Below, piece after piece: positions 51,182 through 62,759 of a DNA stretch of 64,000 nt; the first letter of the stretch is position 1; each line of letters begins with the position of its first letter. Both the position numbers and the translations under genes were made by a program. This DNA is from Paragonimus skrjabini miyazakii (taxonomy: Eukaryota; Platyhelminthes; Trematoda; Plagiorchiida; Troglotrematidae), in the NCBI GenBank assembly GCA_014338405.1, contig JTDE01000123.1, positions 264,106-328,105 on the forward strand, given 5' to 3'. The notes beneath the pieces were generated by a model that was not told the DNA's origin, did no database searches, and saw only the letters and a program-made list of their open reading frames with translations.

Positions 51182-52477
51182 ATGAGTCAGTTAGCTAACT
51201 CGATCGACATAACTGTGAAATATAAACATTTAAAAAGTCCCGCGGTTCCATCATGCTTGAGTATTTGTGGTGATGAAATTCTCGCTCGAGTAAGAAATGG
51301 TCAACTGCGTATGGTCCCATCTTGTTGGTCCAGTGTGGTACAAAACGCATCACACTTGAGGGATAATAGGATTGATGACGTACAAGACCTGTTGGACACA
51401 TTGTCTGTAGAGAAACGTCAGGCTACAGTTAGTCGAGATGAATTCCATCGTATGCCCGAATATATGGTGATTCCAACACATAAAATTTTTGCCGCTCTCT
51501 GGGAATTTTTGAATCAATGTCAACAAAGTTTGTGTACACGGTTGACCTATCCAGCTGCTGGCTGGATAATTATGGGTCCTGCGTATTCGGACAATTTTGA
51601 CAATGTCCATGATGCACACTACGTAAAGGAAGTGAGACAGTTTGTTGAGTCTTTGCGTGACCATGCTCCTATAAGGAAGGACATGTTGTGCTACATAATG
51701 AGTATGTTGACGGAAATAGTGCACGATGTAGTTGACCATTGCCGAGATGAGCCTGCTTGGGCTTCCTTAGTTCGCTATCACATAGCACACCAGTTTGGTC
51801 CTATTCTTTTTAAATTACAATGTGAAAAATGCAAAGTGACTGTAACTGAACAAGCTAGGACTTGTGATTACTGTACGGTTATTACACATTTCTTACAGAA
51901 ACCTTTTCTGGCGGATGTAATGGATAGGTTACTTCGTCATACGTCGTTTGAATTTTGGAAGAACGCAATGACCATGAACAGCCAACGTGCAGGAAATGCG
52001 ACGACGGCGACAACGGTAGATACAGAACAAATTCATTTGGATGTTATGAATTTCTTGGTAAGGCAAAAAACAAAAGCCAAAAACCCGCTTCCCATGACCA
52101 GACCACGGCCGTCTTTGATCGCTTTTCAATCGACCCAGTCAGCATTGTCTGCTACGCAGTCTTCGAGGGAGATGAGCCTTTCATCACCAGCATTCGATGC
52201 TTCCATGTTGGAACAGCATAAAATTCAGGATTCGAAGCCCGAACTGAATGGTAAACGTGACGTAAATGAAGAACACTGGGGGAAGGTTGGTAAAAGTAAA
52301 TCTGATAAAAAAAGCAAACGACCGCCAGTTTACAAACGAAGGGTCAGCACATCACGGTCCAGAAAGTTAATAAATCATAGAAGCGTCTCAGTCAAGCCGG
52401 AAAAGAAAAGTCATTCGAAAGGTGGTCACTCATCCAGAAAACAGTCTGGTTTGAAAAGACGTGGAACCGTACGTTAG
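51182..52477 (+). CDS. Uncharacterised 431-aa protein with Cys4 knuckle and basic tail
   Basis: By far the longest ORF in the window. The chosen ATG is the first after an in-frame TAG at 51125-51127. A possible splice acceptor (CACTGAACAG) lies four bases upstream, so this may be a last coding exon instead of an intronless gene. Residues 1-210 look globular and mostly helical. Residues 214-231 hold CEKCKVTVTEQARTCDYC, two CxxC pairs ten residues apart, a likely zinc knuckle. Residues 232-262 are helical and hydrophobic. From about 300 the chain turns into a Ser/Lys/Arg-rich disordered tail with several candidate nuclear localisation patches (KSKSDKKSKRPPVYKRR, 371-387). No signal peptide or membrane segment is seen. 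The segment at 160-210 vaguely recalls the last helices of RhoGAP domains, but I see no arginine finger, so I do not assign it. I do not recognise the family. Confidence 0.75.
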   Translation: MSQLANSIDITVKYKHLKSPAVPSCLSICGDEILARVRNGQLRMVPSCWSSVVQNASHLRDNRIDDVQDLLDTLSVEKRQATVSRDEFHRMPEYMVIPTHKIFAALWEFLNQCQQSLCTRLTYPAAGWIIMGPAYSDNFDNVHDAHYVKEVRQFVESLRDHAPIRKDMLCYIMSMLTEIVHDVVDHCRDEPAWASLVRYHIAHQFGPILFKLQCEKCKVTVTEQARTCDYCTVITHFLQKPFLADVMDRLLRHTSFEFWKNAMTMNSQRAGNATTATTVDTEQIHLDVMNFLVRQKTKAKNPLPMTRPRPSLIAFQSTQSALSATQSSREMSLSSPAFDASMLEQHKIQDSKPELNGKRDVNEEHWGKVGKSKSDKKSKRPPVYKRRVSTSRSRKLINHRSVSVKPEKKSHSKGGHSSRKQSGLKRRGTVR

Positions 52478-52634
52478 AATCATCAATGAATGAACGCTTT
52501 CGCATGAAGTAAAACATGAGGATAGCTCACGCGGTATGGATAAAAAAAACCGTTACAGCTTTGGAGTTTGTTTAGTTTACAAGCTTAACGAACACCATTT
52601 GTATATTGATCTGAAGGACTGTTGGTTAACTTAC

Positions 52635-52640
52635 AATAAA
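52635..52640 (+). terminator. Candidate poly(A) signal of the 431-aa gene
   Basis: A canonical AATAAA lies 158 bases after the stop codon at 52475-52477, a normal 3' UTR distance. Such hexamers are common in AT-rich DNA, so the assignment rests on position only. Confidence 0.4.
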
Positions 52641-53370
52641 TCGTATCTTGTAGTTACCATACTTCGTGATCGTTTACTCCGTTCAGAACCTCTCAAAGAA
52701 GCAGCAGACTTCTGTTAGACCCCAGCAGTAATGCATATCTTTGCGACGGCTGGGACTAGACCTCTTGCCATGTTTTCGTGAGACAATCATTTTGAAAACC
52801 GCGCTATCCACCCCAAACTGGACATGACCAAATTACCTGCGCTATGTCATCAATTGCAAATATTTTCGGGCTACAATTACATTACGGCATGTTGATTGGC
52901 TTGATTAGGTTACCGACTACCACTTTATCATGTAAAAGAGTCGTACTTCTGTCGCTGGGTCTTTCACTTCATGTCGCTGTACGCAGATTAAGTCAAATTT
53001 GCGGATTTTACTTTAGCAACTGATGACAGCATACGGAACTGTTAGTATCTCGCCATATTTATACTCTCTCTGTGACGGCGGAGTGGATAAGGAAATCGTC
53101 ATCATAATCATAGACAGCAATACATCAGTGGTTTATACTGATGCCTAACTGTCATACAACCACGAAGGAGAAAATTACCTATATAAGAAGAAAGAAGAAG
53201 GGGAGGGAAAGGGAATCTAACCACTGAAAAATAACTACGTCTATATTCAAACATACAACATCAAGGTGCCTGCACCTTGCAAACAGACAACCAAGCTGTA
53301 AGTGAAATTAAAGCGTCATCAGCAAGACAGCTTCCGTACGGCTTTCACTGCCCCGCGTCATTAAGTGCAC

Positions 53371-54300
53371 TCACTTAACAGACAACTCGGCCAAGCAACG
53401 ACAACATTCACGCCACTGAGCTCGGTTAGCCGCCATCTCATCTAACGTCTCAAGCCACCGACTCTGTGAGTCGCGAGGGCTCCAGCCCGGGAGACAAACC
53501 CGATATACAGTAGTCAGCCCTTTCGGGAACGATCTCATTTGTCTACGTCAGGTCATCACTTGTTCACCTCGCACCTAACGCCAATCGACCGCAGCGTCGG
53601 TAAACAGTGCTCGGTGTGGCAGACGACTAGCTGGCATCCATAGTACATGACCTAACCATCTCAGTCTGTGCAAATGTAGTAACTGAGAAAAAAATTCGCT
53701 TGACAATCACTACCAACCACCCGCTTCCTGACATCCTCGTTACTCACTCGTTGGTGCCACCCGATGCGAGCGATTGAACGCAGACATCGGTGATCAGATA
53801 CCTGAAGACGGTTCACGTCCTCTACTCTGATCGGCCATGTTTCGCTGCCGTATAGTAATACAGCCCTCACTGTTGCCTGATATACGCGACCCTTAAGCTT
53901 CAGAGAGATACCTTTCTGTCGCCATAAGTGCCTCAGATTAGTAAACACCGCCCTAGCCTTGGAAATATGCGCCTCTATCTCATTCCCAACCCCTCCGCTG
54001 CCGCCGCTGATACAGCTTCCCAGATATACAAATCAGTCAATAACCTCCAGGACTTCATTATCTAACATTAAATCTGCGTAATTGCAGCAACCTTTTAGAA
54101 GCACTTGGCACTTTGAGACTGCAAAGCGCATTCCGAAGTACTTAGCAGAATGCGAAATAGCGTTCATCATTGTTTGTGCCGCTTGAAAGTTGTCAAACAG
54201 CAACACCTTATCGTCAGTATAATCAAGATCAGTCAATCTTTCACCAGGTAGAAGGTCCTTTCATATGGTGACCACTGCGCCATTGACCTCACACTAACCC
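53371..54300 (-). pseudogene. RTE-like LINE reverse transcriptase, 3' end
   Basis: On the minus strand: LTDLDYTDDKVLLFDNFQ (motif C, with YTDD for YADD, about 54240), then CQVLLKG, then a stop at 54033. The same frame continues with FVYLGSCISGGSG, TNLRHLWRQKGISLKLKGRV and LLYGSETWPIRVEDVNRLQV, the hallmark thumb region of these flatworm LINEs. A frameshift near 53690 leads to LRWLGHVLWMPASRLPHRAL, then a stop, then LPGWSPRDSQSRWLETLDEM and WRECCRCLAELSVK, ending at 53371. Order and spacing match the family. Endonuclease and reverse transcriptase motifs A and B are missing (5' truncation). With two stops and one frameshift it is dead, but it is less decayed than the LINE at 61-63 kb. Confidence 0.9.
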
Positions 54301-54399
54301 AGGCCAAAATACCGTAAGCAGATACTTGACGATGACTGCTCGTAAGTGACGCCCGACCACTTCGAGAGAAGATTCAGTAACAGTCCAGTTAACTTCAAT

Positions 54400-54720
54400 C
54401 CATGACCCAGTGGCTAACACTGCTGTGCAGGCTGAAATTGCAAAAAATATTCAACTTACTCAGCGGTAGTTTAATTGCTGATAAGTAATAGACGACTTCG
54501 ACTGAAATAAGATAAAAGCCACTCAAAACTGATTGCATCTCCCACATTCCCGGTGACTGTTCAGCCAGTTCATTTTGAACATATATATTAGACTCGAGTT
54601 TCGCCCCCAAATTTAAGTTCGCCATTGGGACCTATTCGTGTTACTGCCGGAATTCGAACTCTAACCATGTTCTCATTAGACTTTATAGCAGGCACGATTA
54701 AGAACTACCTTTTGTCAATG
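54400..54720 (-). repeat. Possible tRNA-headed SINE remnant
   Basis: On the minus strand GAGTTCGAATTCC (about 54655-54643) resembles a polymerase III box B, with a weak box A-like stretch about 60 bases before it. The unit would continue to about 54400. A box A-like CCCAGTGGCTAAC also occurs on the plus strand at 54407. The evidence is suggestive only. A chance match is quite possible. Confidence 0.25.
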
Positions 54721-54724
54721 TCTA

Positions 54725-57350
54725 ACTTTAGAAGCTCATGTTTTGTACAGATGTATGCAAACAGAATAAAGTAAGATGTTTTATTTTGCGAATTCTGATA
54801 TTTATCCATATTGGCAACACACTGGGAATACGTTATAGTTGATGAGAAGTGTGTATAACGCAATTTTGGATAAACACACTGTGAGTGAAACTACCCAGAA
54901 TCTAATGAAATATTTGGTCTCCGTTTTTATCACAATGTTGAGATCCAAAATGTTAACGGTCCATCACATTGAAACATAAAAGTTCCCAAGTATTGCTTGC
55001 TTGAAAACCTTGCCCCTTTCCACACATCTTTCCTATGAAGTTGCTCACAAGTTCTCCAAGAAGTTTATTTCTGAATCATGTACAGGCCAATCCGAATACT
55101 GTTGTATAAAAGACGCACTCTGAATACACAGGGTGTGCGCATAGGTAGGCTTTCTTCGTAGGTGATATCTCTTTTCCGCAAGTACACAACAGAAGACAGC
55201 AGATAGTACTTGATTATGTTAGTGTAACGTGTTTATGTCTGTCTACCATTAAGTTTAATCGCTTTTTTGAAGTCATTCTCAACTCAGGCCATTAGAAACA
55301 CCTTGTTACAATCCGATGCAAACAACCAATTCCCGTCGTAAACCGTGTCAGTTATTTGTCCAACAATAACACACTCCCGTCTGAAATTTTACCACCACTC
55401 CGAATGATACCATCTTAACCAGTACATCAGGTAATAATCTATTCGACTCGTCCTAAATGCGGCTGCTTGTACGATCCAATACGTAACGCTAATTACATCA
55501 GTGCTTGCAGGCTTCGATGTGGGGTTTCAGTCAGTTGCTGTCGTCTCCCCTGTGTGATGGTTTAAAGTTTTAACACTCACTTCATCCATTTACGGCTTGC
55601 TGTGGAACTTACGGTGGCCTGAATGAATCTATGAACTCGTTTGCTCCGTGAAATGCGTCATGATTTTAGACCAAAATCATTCAGTATCTGTTGTTGTTGT
55701 TGTCGTCGTTTGGTAAATTCCACGTCAAACTGCTGACATTACACGACTGAATCGTTAATCAGTGAATTTGGATATCACTTCACAGGTGGACTCTATCTGC
55801 ATACAGGAAAGGAATAACAATTGCATTCAACAGTAATCAACAAGCGTATATCACATAAACCAAAGTGTCATGCTGATAAAGTTTGAAACCGAGATGGAAG
55901 ACTGTAAAGTCAGAGTAACAAAACAATCCTTTATTTATTTCGTAACCATTTTGCTTTTGCTCTCCTTCTATTTTTATTTGGTTGTTTTAAGCTGTAAGAA
56001 TTTGTCATACTAAACAGTGAGTTCTGTGATGTTAGATACTATTGCAGAATATGAGCTGCATAAAATGATGGGTTTCCAAAACTGCCAGAAAATAACTGCA
56101 TCATAACAGTGCAGTAATAGGTCACGTTAACGTCTGTTGACTAGGTCGCTCGGTAAACCACACTAGTTAAGATCGACAGTATTGGGATTTAAAAAGACGT
56201 AAAATTGCTTCGCTACTTACTGAGAAATTAATAGTCTGCGTCCGGTTTCGTTAACGGTTGAACTAACAAAAATCAAAGGAACAGAGTAACAGTTTAATTT
56301 CGTCTAGTCATGTGGCTGTGTACAGTGAAAAAATGTGAGTAGGGTGCGTTTATTGTAAAGTAGGCAGATCGGTGGCGAGAAGGCTCGTACGTGGGATATT
56401 TGAAAATCTAAAACTGTATGTACTTAATCAGTAGAATAGTCAAAGAATTCATAGGGAAATAAGGGAGAACAACAAAGTCAGTTACGTTCTCCTTTTCTCC
56501 AAGAATAGTCGTCCTGCGAAGATAAAATTAACACTACATTAAACCACCTTTAATTCAACGCCAGTATGAGCTACCAGAAATCTAAACGGGACCAATCTGC
56601 CACAGGATCATTCCGACCTATTACCTTGAAAATGGTGGTCATGATTCTGGAATCAGTTAGTTATTAATTTAATCACCATAACCCACGTAACACCTTCCCA
56701 TTCGTCCTCACTGCAAAAGATGCAGAATTCAGGAACAAACATGCACTTCCGCTGGTTACGGCCGTGCGTGTTTCTAGAGCCATTATCTACGTTTGTACGT
56801 ACACTGAGGCGTTACAAACTAGCATCTCCGTTCGTACAAACGGGATACTGATAGACTGAACTTTCAACGATCAATTCAATTTCGGTAGTAAACATTATCG
56901 ACAGATATACGGTGCACTTATAAGATCAGCATCGGATCCACTGTTTGCTAATATTTCCATGGAGAAGATGGAAAACAAGTGGCCTGCAGTCCCAGACATG
57001 TACTTTTAGCATTGCTGAGTTGACAGTTTTGCGATCGTTGCCAGTTAATCCCGGACATACACCGTTATCGAATCGTTCAAATGTGCGCATAGGTTCGTTC
57101 AGTTCATGTCAGAGCTGACTGGAATGATGGACTTCAGTTTAACAACGTAAGATTAATCGGATTGTCCGACTGTCACTTAAGGAGTCCTTAGTTTCGTTAG
57201 TCGTCGTGAGTAGAAAACTACACTATCTTGAACATTTCCGTACCACCCGAACAAAAATGACAACTAGTTCGTTGCCTCGGCAACCGTGCAAAAGAAAGCT
57301 ATGCGAAAGATGTCATCGATGATGAAGTGAAACTATTGTCTCGTTTTCTT
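54725..57350. other. No supported gene
   Basis: AT-rich, with a short GTT/GTC triplet repeat near 55690-55710. No ORF long enough for comment. Confidence 0.4.
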
Positions 57351-57355
57351 TCTAG

Positions 57356-57573
57356 ATGCAACTGCAAAAACTATAACAGCGTACACGAGGAAATACCACA
57401 TAGCAATAGGAGTGAAGAAACCCGTTTACAAGAGGGTGCTTCAATTACAGAACTGCCTACTTACTGTCCATGTAGTGTGCTTCTTCCAGCTTTCCCAGCA
57501 ACCGGGTGTCATACGTGATTTTATACCTTCCCATTTATGTCACTCCGGCGGATGGAAAACTTATCTGTCCAAG
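57356..57573 (+). CDS. Candidate internal exon with strong splice signals, unknown protein
   Basis: A pyrimidine-rich acceptor (TCGTTTTCTTTCTAG, ending at 57355) and a near-consensus donor (AAG then GTAAGCATG from 57574) bracket 218 bases that are open in one frame for all 72 codons (entry phase 1, exit phase 0). The product runs from a basic N-terminal part (KTITAYTRKYHIAIGVKKPV) through NCLLTVHVVCFFQLSQQPGV, a hydrophobic stretch, to GGWKTYLSK. No family is recognised. Of the exon candidates here it has the best paired splice sites, but its length alone is not significant. Confidence 0.35.
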
Positions 57574-57579
57574 GTAAGC

Positions 57580-58395
57580 ATGTGCCCATCCAGTTATTCG
57601 CTTACTGCCGTATAACATACTACACTGGATGTGTAATCAGGCAATAGTTCAGAGAGGTATCTCACTCAACCTATATGGGTCACTCAATTAAGCAAACTGA
57701 ATCGGTGAGAGAATCTACGATGTTCGTTTCCACCAACCGGGGTCGATCCATTATCTCTGTCTCACCATAGCCGAATAGATTGGGATTCGATTACATACTC
57801 GAAAACTGTGTACAAAAGATGATTGTTCCTACTCCGAACTTTACGGCCAGTAATCAGTCTGTAGTGTCTGATTGAGAGCTTATCACAAGTGGAATATGCC
57901 GTTTGGGGTCTATGCAGTTAAAAACTACTGGTTATATGAGCAAGTTTTTTCTGCACATAGGCATGCTCTAACCAGGAGATAACATTTTGAAAATAAAATT
58001 TTCACGCTACCTTCCTGATATAAGTGTGCACATAAATTATGATTGTCACCAAAAGAACTGTTATATCTTACCAACATGCAATCAGTCAGCTGTCTGGTCA
58101 CTCATAAACTGTGTGACTATTTAAAAAGGACTAGCCACATTTCGTTTAAGCACTCATCTCAAGTGGACGCTTCGGCTTTCCCTATGCTGTTACCCGCTCC
58201 AGCCTGTACATGGGTTCGGCGAGTCGTAATATCTCCATGGAACTTTACATTACTGGCAATTTAAAAGTAGTATACTTCTGATAAATTGATTGAGAATAAC
58301 ATAACGTTACGCGCAAGCTGTACTACTCTACGTTTCAACCACCTCAGGTGACCTTCCTCAGGAGTGTTATAATCGAACTCACATTAACAAAGGAA
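57580..58395. other. No supported gene
   Basis: No recognisable coding or repeat feature between the candidate exon and the Penelope remnant. Confidence 0.4.
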
Positions 58396-58401
58396 CAGAG
58401 G

Positions 58402-58985
58402 TCACATGGGATTTGTCGTGGTTAGGTCATTCTGCACTGCGTCTGAACTGATTGGCCTAATCCTTTGCCTATTATGTGGGGGTGAGACTGATGTAGGTAA
58501 GACGCGTCTGCGTCTTGTGTTGTTTATCCATCTACGCCACACTGCAGACAGGGGTTTGCCATCATTGCTATTAATACAGGCGTGTTGTGTGTAAATCGTG
58601 AGGGCTTCAGCACAACATCGCTCCACATGGGAAGGCAGACCCTTGTGAATCACTCGGGCTTGATCAAAACACGTTGTGATTCTCTGACAGTGCATGAAGT
58701 GCGATGGCTGAGTCGTTCTCTAGTTTGCGAAGTTGAAGTGCATCTTTAGGAGGAAACCTTGTGTGCCTTTTGTGTTCGGCAACACGTACTTTTAGTTGTC
58801 TGCTTTTCTCTCCAGTGTAGCTGACATTGCAATCACCGCATTTGATTTCGTATACACAGTCTGTCTGATCACCTATCGAAACTGGATCCTTCGGATGCAT
58901 CACCAGTCGTTCTAAGGTATTATCTAACCGGAATACGGTCCGATAGCTTACTCAGAAAGTATGGAGAGAAGTTTTTTCAGTTGTT
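58402..58985 (-). pseudogene. Penelope-like GIY-YIG endonuclease, second lineage
   Basis: Minus strand. A frame starting near 58985 reads RTVFRLDNTLERLVMHPKDP, then CVYEIKCGDCNVSYTGEKSR (the VY...C..C...Y-G core) and LKVRVAEHKRH (the R..EH helix), then AIALHALSENHNVF. After a one-base frame change near 58665 it continues with CFDQARVIHKG, EALTIYTQHACIN and AVWRRWINNTRRRR. This layout, with a CxxC between the two core strands and an S-x-A-L-H...H segment, is typical of Penelope-like elements, but the residues differ widely from the three elements at 10-21 kb. It is a separate lineage. No reverse transcriptase was found further upstream on this strand. Confidence 0.85.
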
Positions 58986-58999
58986 TGTCCACGATACGA

Positions 59000-59535
59000 T
59001 ATTTGCATAGTAGACCTGAAAGTTCTGTTCGTTTTTGGTCCCCTCCTTAGTTGACATGCGCTTGATTGTTTTCTAAATAAATGCGTTTGGATAGTGATTA
59101 GCAGCAAGTATTTCTTTGATGTGAGTAGTGTGTTTCTAATACACCGTGGTGGCGATCGGATGGCTGAAAGATTAAGAAAACAGTGTTACATTAATTCGAA
59201 CGTTTAAATTATCAATGGAACCTTTGATAAAACAAATTTCCACTTAAACGATTACACGAATAAGACGCTGGTAGTGAAGCAAATCGGATATCTAGCTATT
59301 CTTTGTACCCGTGATTAACAATTTGCAAATTAGTTATCAGATTCTGGCAATGACCTCATCAATGATCTCGTTGTGTTGACCAGTTTTTGTGATTCGTCGA
59401 TCCAGAGAGTTATGATAAGTGGGACTTTCCTCTTTCTAAGTTCCACCATGATGTGTGGGTTAAAATGGAGCATCCGGACAAAAAGAAGTCATGCTTACGA
59501 TTGTATGTTTCTGTCACACTACTGACTGTGTAGAG
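59000..59535. other. No supported gene
   Basis: Might contain decayed Penelope or Gypsy sequence from its neighbours, but no motif is readable. Confidence 0.35.
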
Positions 59536-59539
59536 GTGC

Positions 59540-60190
59540 GCTGAATACAGCATTCAAGGAATCGTCACACCCTTGGGGATGGTCAGAAACACCATGGAAG
59601 CGAAGCCATTTGGATTTTTTCATTTGAAGGTCAGATGTTTTTACTGATCGTGGATGCCCATTCCAAATTGATTGATGTTCCCATTCTGCCAAAGGCAGCA
59701 GCAGCCAGTGCAATAATCAGATTACGCACAACCCTCGCAACATTTGTTTTCACCAGAAACTATCGTGACAGATAACGAATCTGTTTTTACAATCCATGAA
59801 TTTGTAAATTTCATTACTTCGAATGGAATTAGGCACGTTGCGACAGGACCTTATTATCTCGTTTCGAATGGCCTGGCTGAGTATGCTGTGCAGATAGTGA
59901 AGACTATGTTAAAAATACAACCTAATGCCCTTTGCGTGTGCGTCTGGATGGCGCTGTATTTGTTTACCGGAATCCTACCAACGAAACCACCAGCAGCAAT
60001 TCCCTCGTACTCGGCTGGACTTACTTCACGAAGGTCCTCAGTCAAAAGTTGCTAAACGGGAGCTGATAAAAAAACGGTTTCGCCTTGTTTACTAAAGACA
60101 GACATGTTTGATTCTGAGCCCGTCCTTGCGCCTCTATCCCCTGAAAAAACATGGCAACCCGCTACCATTCAAAAATGTTAATGGACAAAT
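59540..60190 (+). pseudogene. Gypsy-type (Metaviridae) LTR retrotransposon integrase remnant
   Basis: Plus-strand pieces in three frames form an integrase. They are: HPWGWSETPWKRSHLDF (the segment before the first catalytic Asp, about 59565); FEGQMFLLIVDAHSKLIDVP then AIIRLRTTLATF (about 59628-59740); after a frameshift SPETIVTDNESVFTIHEFVN (second Asp, about 59750) and SNGLAEYAVQIVKTML (catalytic Glu, about 59862); after another frameshift RLDLLHEGPQSKVAKREL (about 60013). A C-terminal WQPATIQK follows near 60150. The catalytic D-D-E positions appear preserved, but at least three frameshifts break it. No LTRs, protease or reverse transcriptase were found. Confidence 0.85.
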
Positions 60191-60199
60191 CATACACGC

Positions 60200-61070
60200 C
60201 ATCGCAAAAGCCATTGCAATCCGCTTACACTCATCCCGTTATACTCACACAAACTTCTGATCATAACACTGAACCACCCTTGCCCATGCGCTAATACCCC
60301 CGGATCGATCTGTTCCGTAGGAGTGCTGATTTATTTTTCAAAAACGACTACAGCCCGCGTGGCTAATGTCACATTATTAAACTTCACGAGACTGATTAAC
60401 TTGACACTAATGATTACCATCTCTTATTCTACTGACGTACTATCTCAGTGAATCTACATAAACGTGTTGTATTTAGCCTGATGGGAAATATTGAAAACAC
60501 ACTTGTTTGTCACGAGGTTCTTAGTAATCCGCTTATTGTAGATATTTCGGCCGGACATTAAGGTTCAATATTTGGACGCTAAAGGACTGAAAGACGATAA
60601 CTATTTTCCAACGTGTTGCTACCGTTCGTCTCCAAGACAGTCCCTCCTCATTCATCACTGTGGATATGTGCTTGTGTGAGTAAAGTATTTTTGGGATCAC
60701 ATCGCGAGATCCGCTATCGACACACTCCGTATTCAGTGTCAAGAACACTCGACTAGCCCGTCGACAGTTGTGCAAATATTTCTAACCCGATAGGAAGGGT
60801 GAATAAAGCGTTTGCTATTACCACTAAGCAGTGAGGACAAACGGGAGAAATCCCGTAACGTTCTCCGTCAACTCACGGTTTCAGATCCGGGACCATGTTG
60901 ACTGCCGACAGCACAAAGAGCTCTGCTGTTCGCTTATGGCAATGTCCACCCGCTCGATCTACTAAAGAACTAGTGGATGTTGTTCTTGTTCTTTCGTGCA
61001 CACACCCCAAAGAAGACTTGTGAATCTATAGTCAACATTTCGGCAGCCTACTGAATCGGTCTGCTACCGT
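60200..61070. other. No supported gene
   Basis: Lies between the Gypsy integrase and the LINE. Some of it may be the decayed 3' end of the former, but nothing is readable. Confidence 0.35.
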
Positions 61071-61079
61071 TAGCTGGGT

Positions 61080-62756
61080 GACAGTTGACAGCAAAACACC
61101 AAAGAGGAACTTGTCGTCTCCCCGAACCTGACTAAGGTGCACAGAAAAATTAAACAACTGTGGAACAAAAAATCGACGGGATTGATTACCAGAGGGAATT
61201 TTGAAGCACTCAGGTCCAACTTTGGATTTTGCCTTGCTTTAATTGGTTCAGTCATTAATGATACACGAAACCGTCTCTCAAGAATGATGGTCTGATTGTA
61301 TCTTTACTTAGATGTAACAGTAGCAAGTTGAACACATGTAATTGTCGAGGAATTAGTTGGAGGATTTATGCTGGAAGTGTTCCGGCAACAACCCGCTCAT
61401 TCGGCTTCATGAGGACATCTTGGAAACAAGTGTTTCTGAGGATAACATAGATTCGGGACGAGTAGTGGTGTGATTGACGTAATATTTTTCACGTGCTGTG
61501 AACGCAATCATTCGCTGTATGCTTTATTTGAGAATCTTACCAAGTCGGTTGATTCCTTGAATCACGAATCGTTATGGCCAGTGCTTAGCAAGTATGGCTG
61601 TTCAGATAAATTAGACGACTTAGTAAGAATGTCACGTGATGATATGAGGTCAAAGGTGCAGTAGTGCAGATCGGTTCTAATGATTTCAGACTTTTTGATT
61701 ATGTGATGTATTGCTGTGTTTTAGCCCTAACCCTATTCAGTATCGATTTCATCGTTGTATTAACAGTTTTTCATCCGAATGCTGAGGACATTGTTCCAAT
61801 GAATTACCTCGATGACTGTCGCCCGCGGAACATTAAGTGCCCCTATAAATTAAACCTATTATGTGAATCGACCACCTGGTTGTTACTGTGCGCATGTGAC
61901 AGCATACTGCTTGAACGCATTGAAAATGAACTACGTATAGTGAACAAAACCTTCGCTACCACGGTAACCAAGTTTGGTACACATATCAACAATGATGAAA
62001 CACTTCCCTTCAGTCTTCTCCTAACGTAGGTACCGTACCTGTGTCAGAAACCCGTACCAATTAAAACATCATGAATAGTTGCGCAGGCCTCTGTCACATG
62101 GGTAGTAATCTATCGATGCAGTTGTCTATGGTTTGAAAGTTAGAAGCTCGTGTGGTCAAATTTGATACCGCTCTTGGACCTCTTGAAGGAATTGTCTGGA
62201 AGAACCAGTCTACCTATAAACTTTTCAGTTGTTCTGTCCACGTTGTTTCACAGCTGTGTAATTTGATCGTTGTAGTAGAGGAGTATGCGACATGTAAGCT
62301 GCTTTCATCTGTAAGACCTGATACATATTGGTTATTCGGTGGTCAGGCATGGTTCCATACACTAGAGTAACACTGCGGATGGACACAGACAGTATTAAAT
62401 TCATACTGATGTTCAACCAGCTTCGGTGGTTGGGACACATTCACAGGATGGCTGACGGACGGATCCCGAAGCAGTTGCTGAACGGCAGCCAAAATCGGGC
62501 AAAAGATATCCTAGTGATCAGTAGTTGTGATGTTAAGGTATTTTCCAATTAGTTCTTGATCGTTGCAATATACATCCTAGATCCTGGGAGGAGGTAGCCT
62601 TGAACCAGACAGCCTACAGGAATTCGACCCGGACGGACTTCAGAAAGTTTACTGAGCGACAGTTGCGTAGCCGTGAATACAAGCACGTGGTATACAAAGG
62701 AACTATAGGCACCCTAGGTTATGATGAGGTGATCCTATGGCTTTGCGATGAATGAT
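61080..62756 (+). pseudogene. LINE reverse transcriptase, heavily decayed
   Basis: Plus-strand segments in changing frames follow a non-LTR reverse transcriptase from the fingers to the C-terminus. In order: KIKQLWNKKSTGLI (about 61145); DGLIVSLLRCNSSKL with CRGISWRIYAGS (about 61288-61376); ENLTKSVDSLNHESLWPVLS (motif A region, about 61530) and KYGCSDKLDDLV; CCVLALTLFSIDFI (motif B remnant, about 61711); a decayed middle; NQLRWLGHIHRMADGRIPKQ (about 62416), the conserved late motif; and HPRSWEEVALNQTAYRNSTR (about 62570), running to a stop near 62756. The layout is that of RTE/Jockey-like LINEs. The many frameshifts and the lost YADD indicate an old insertion. It differs in sequence from the minus-strand LINE at 53-54 kb. 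Confidence 0.8.
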
Positions 62757-62759
62757 GCT

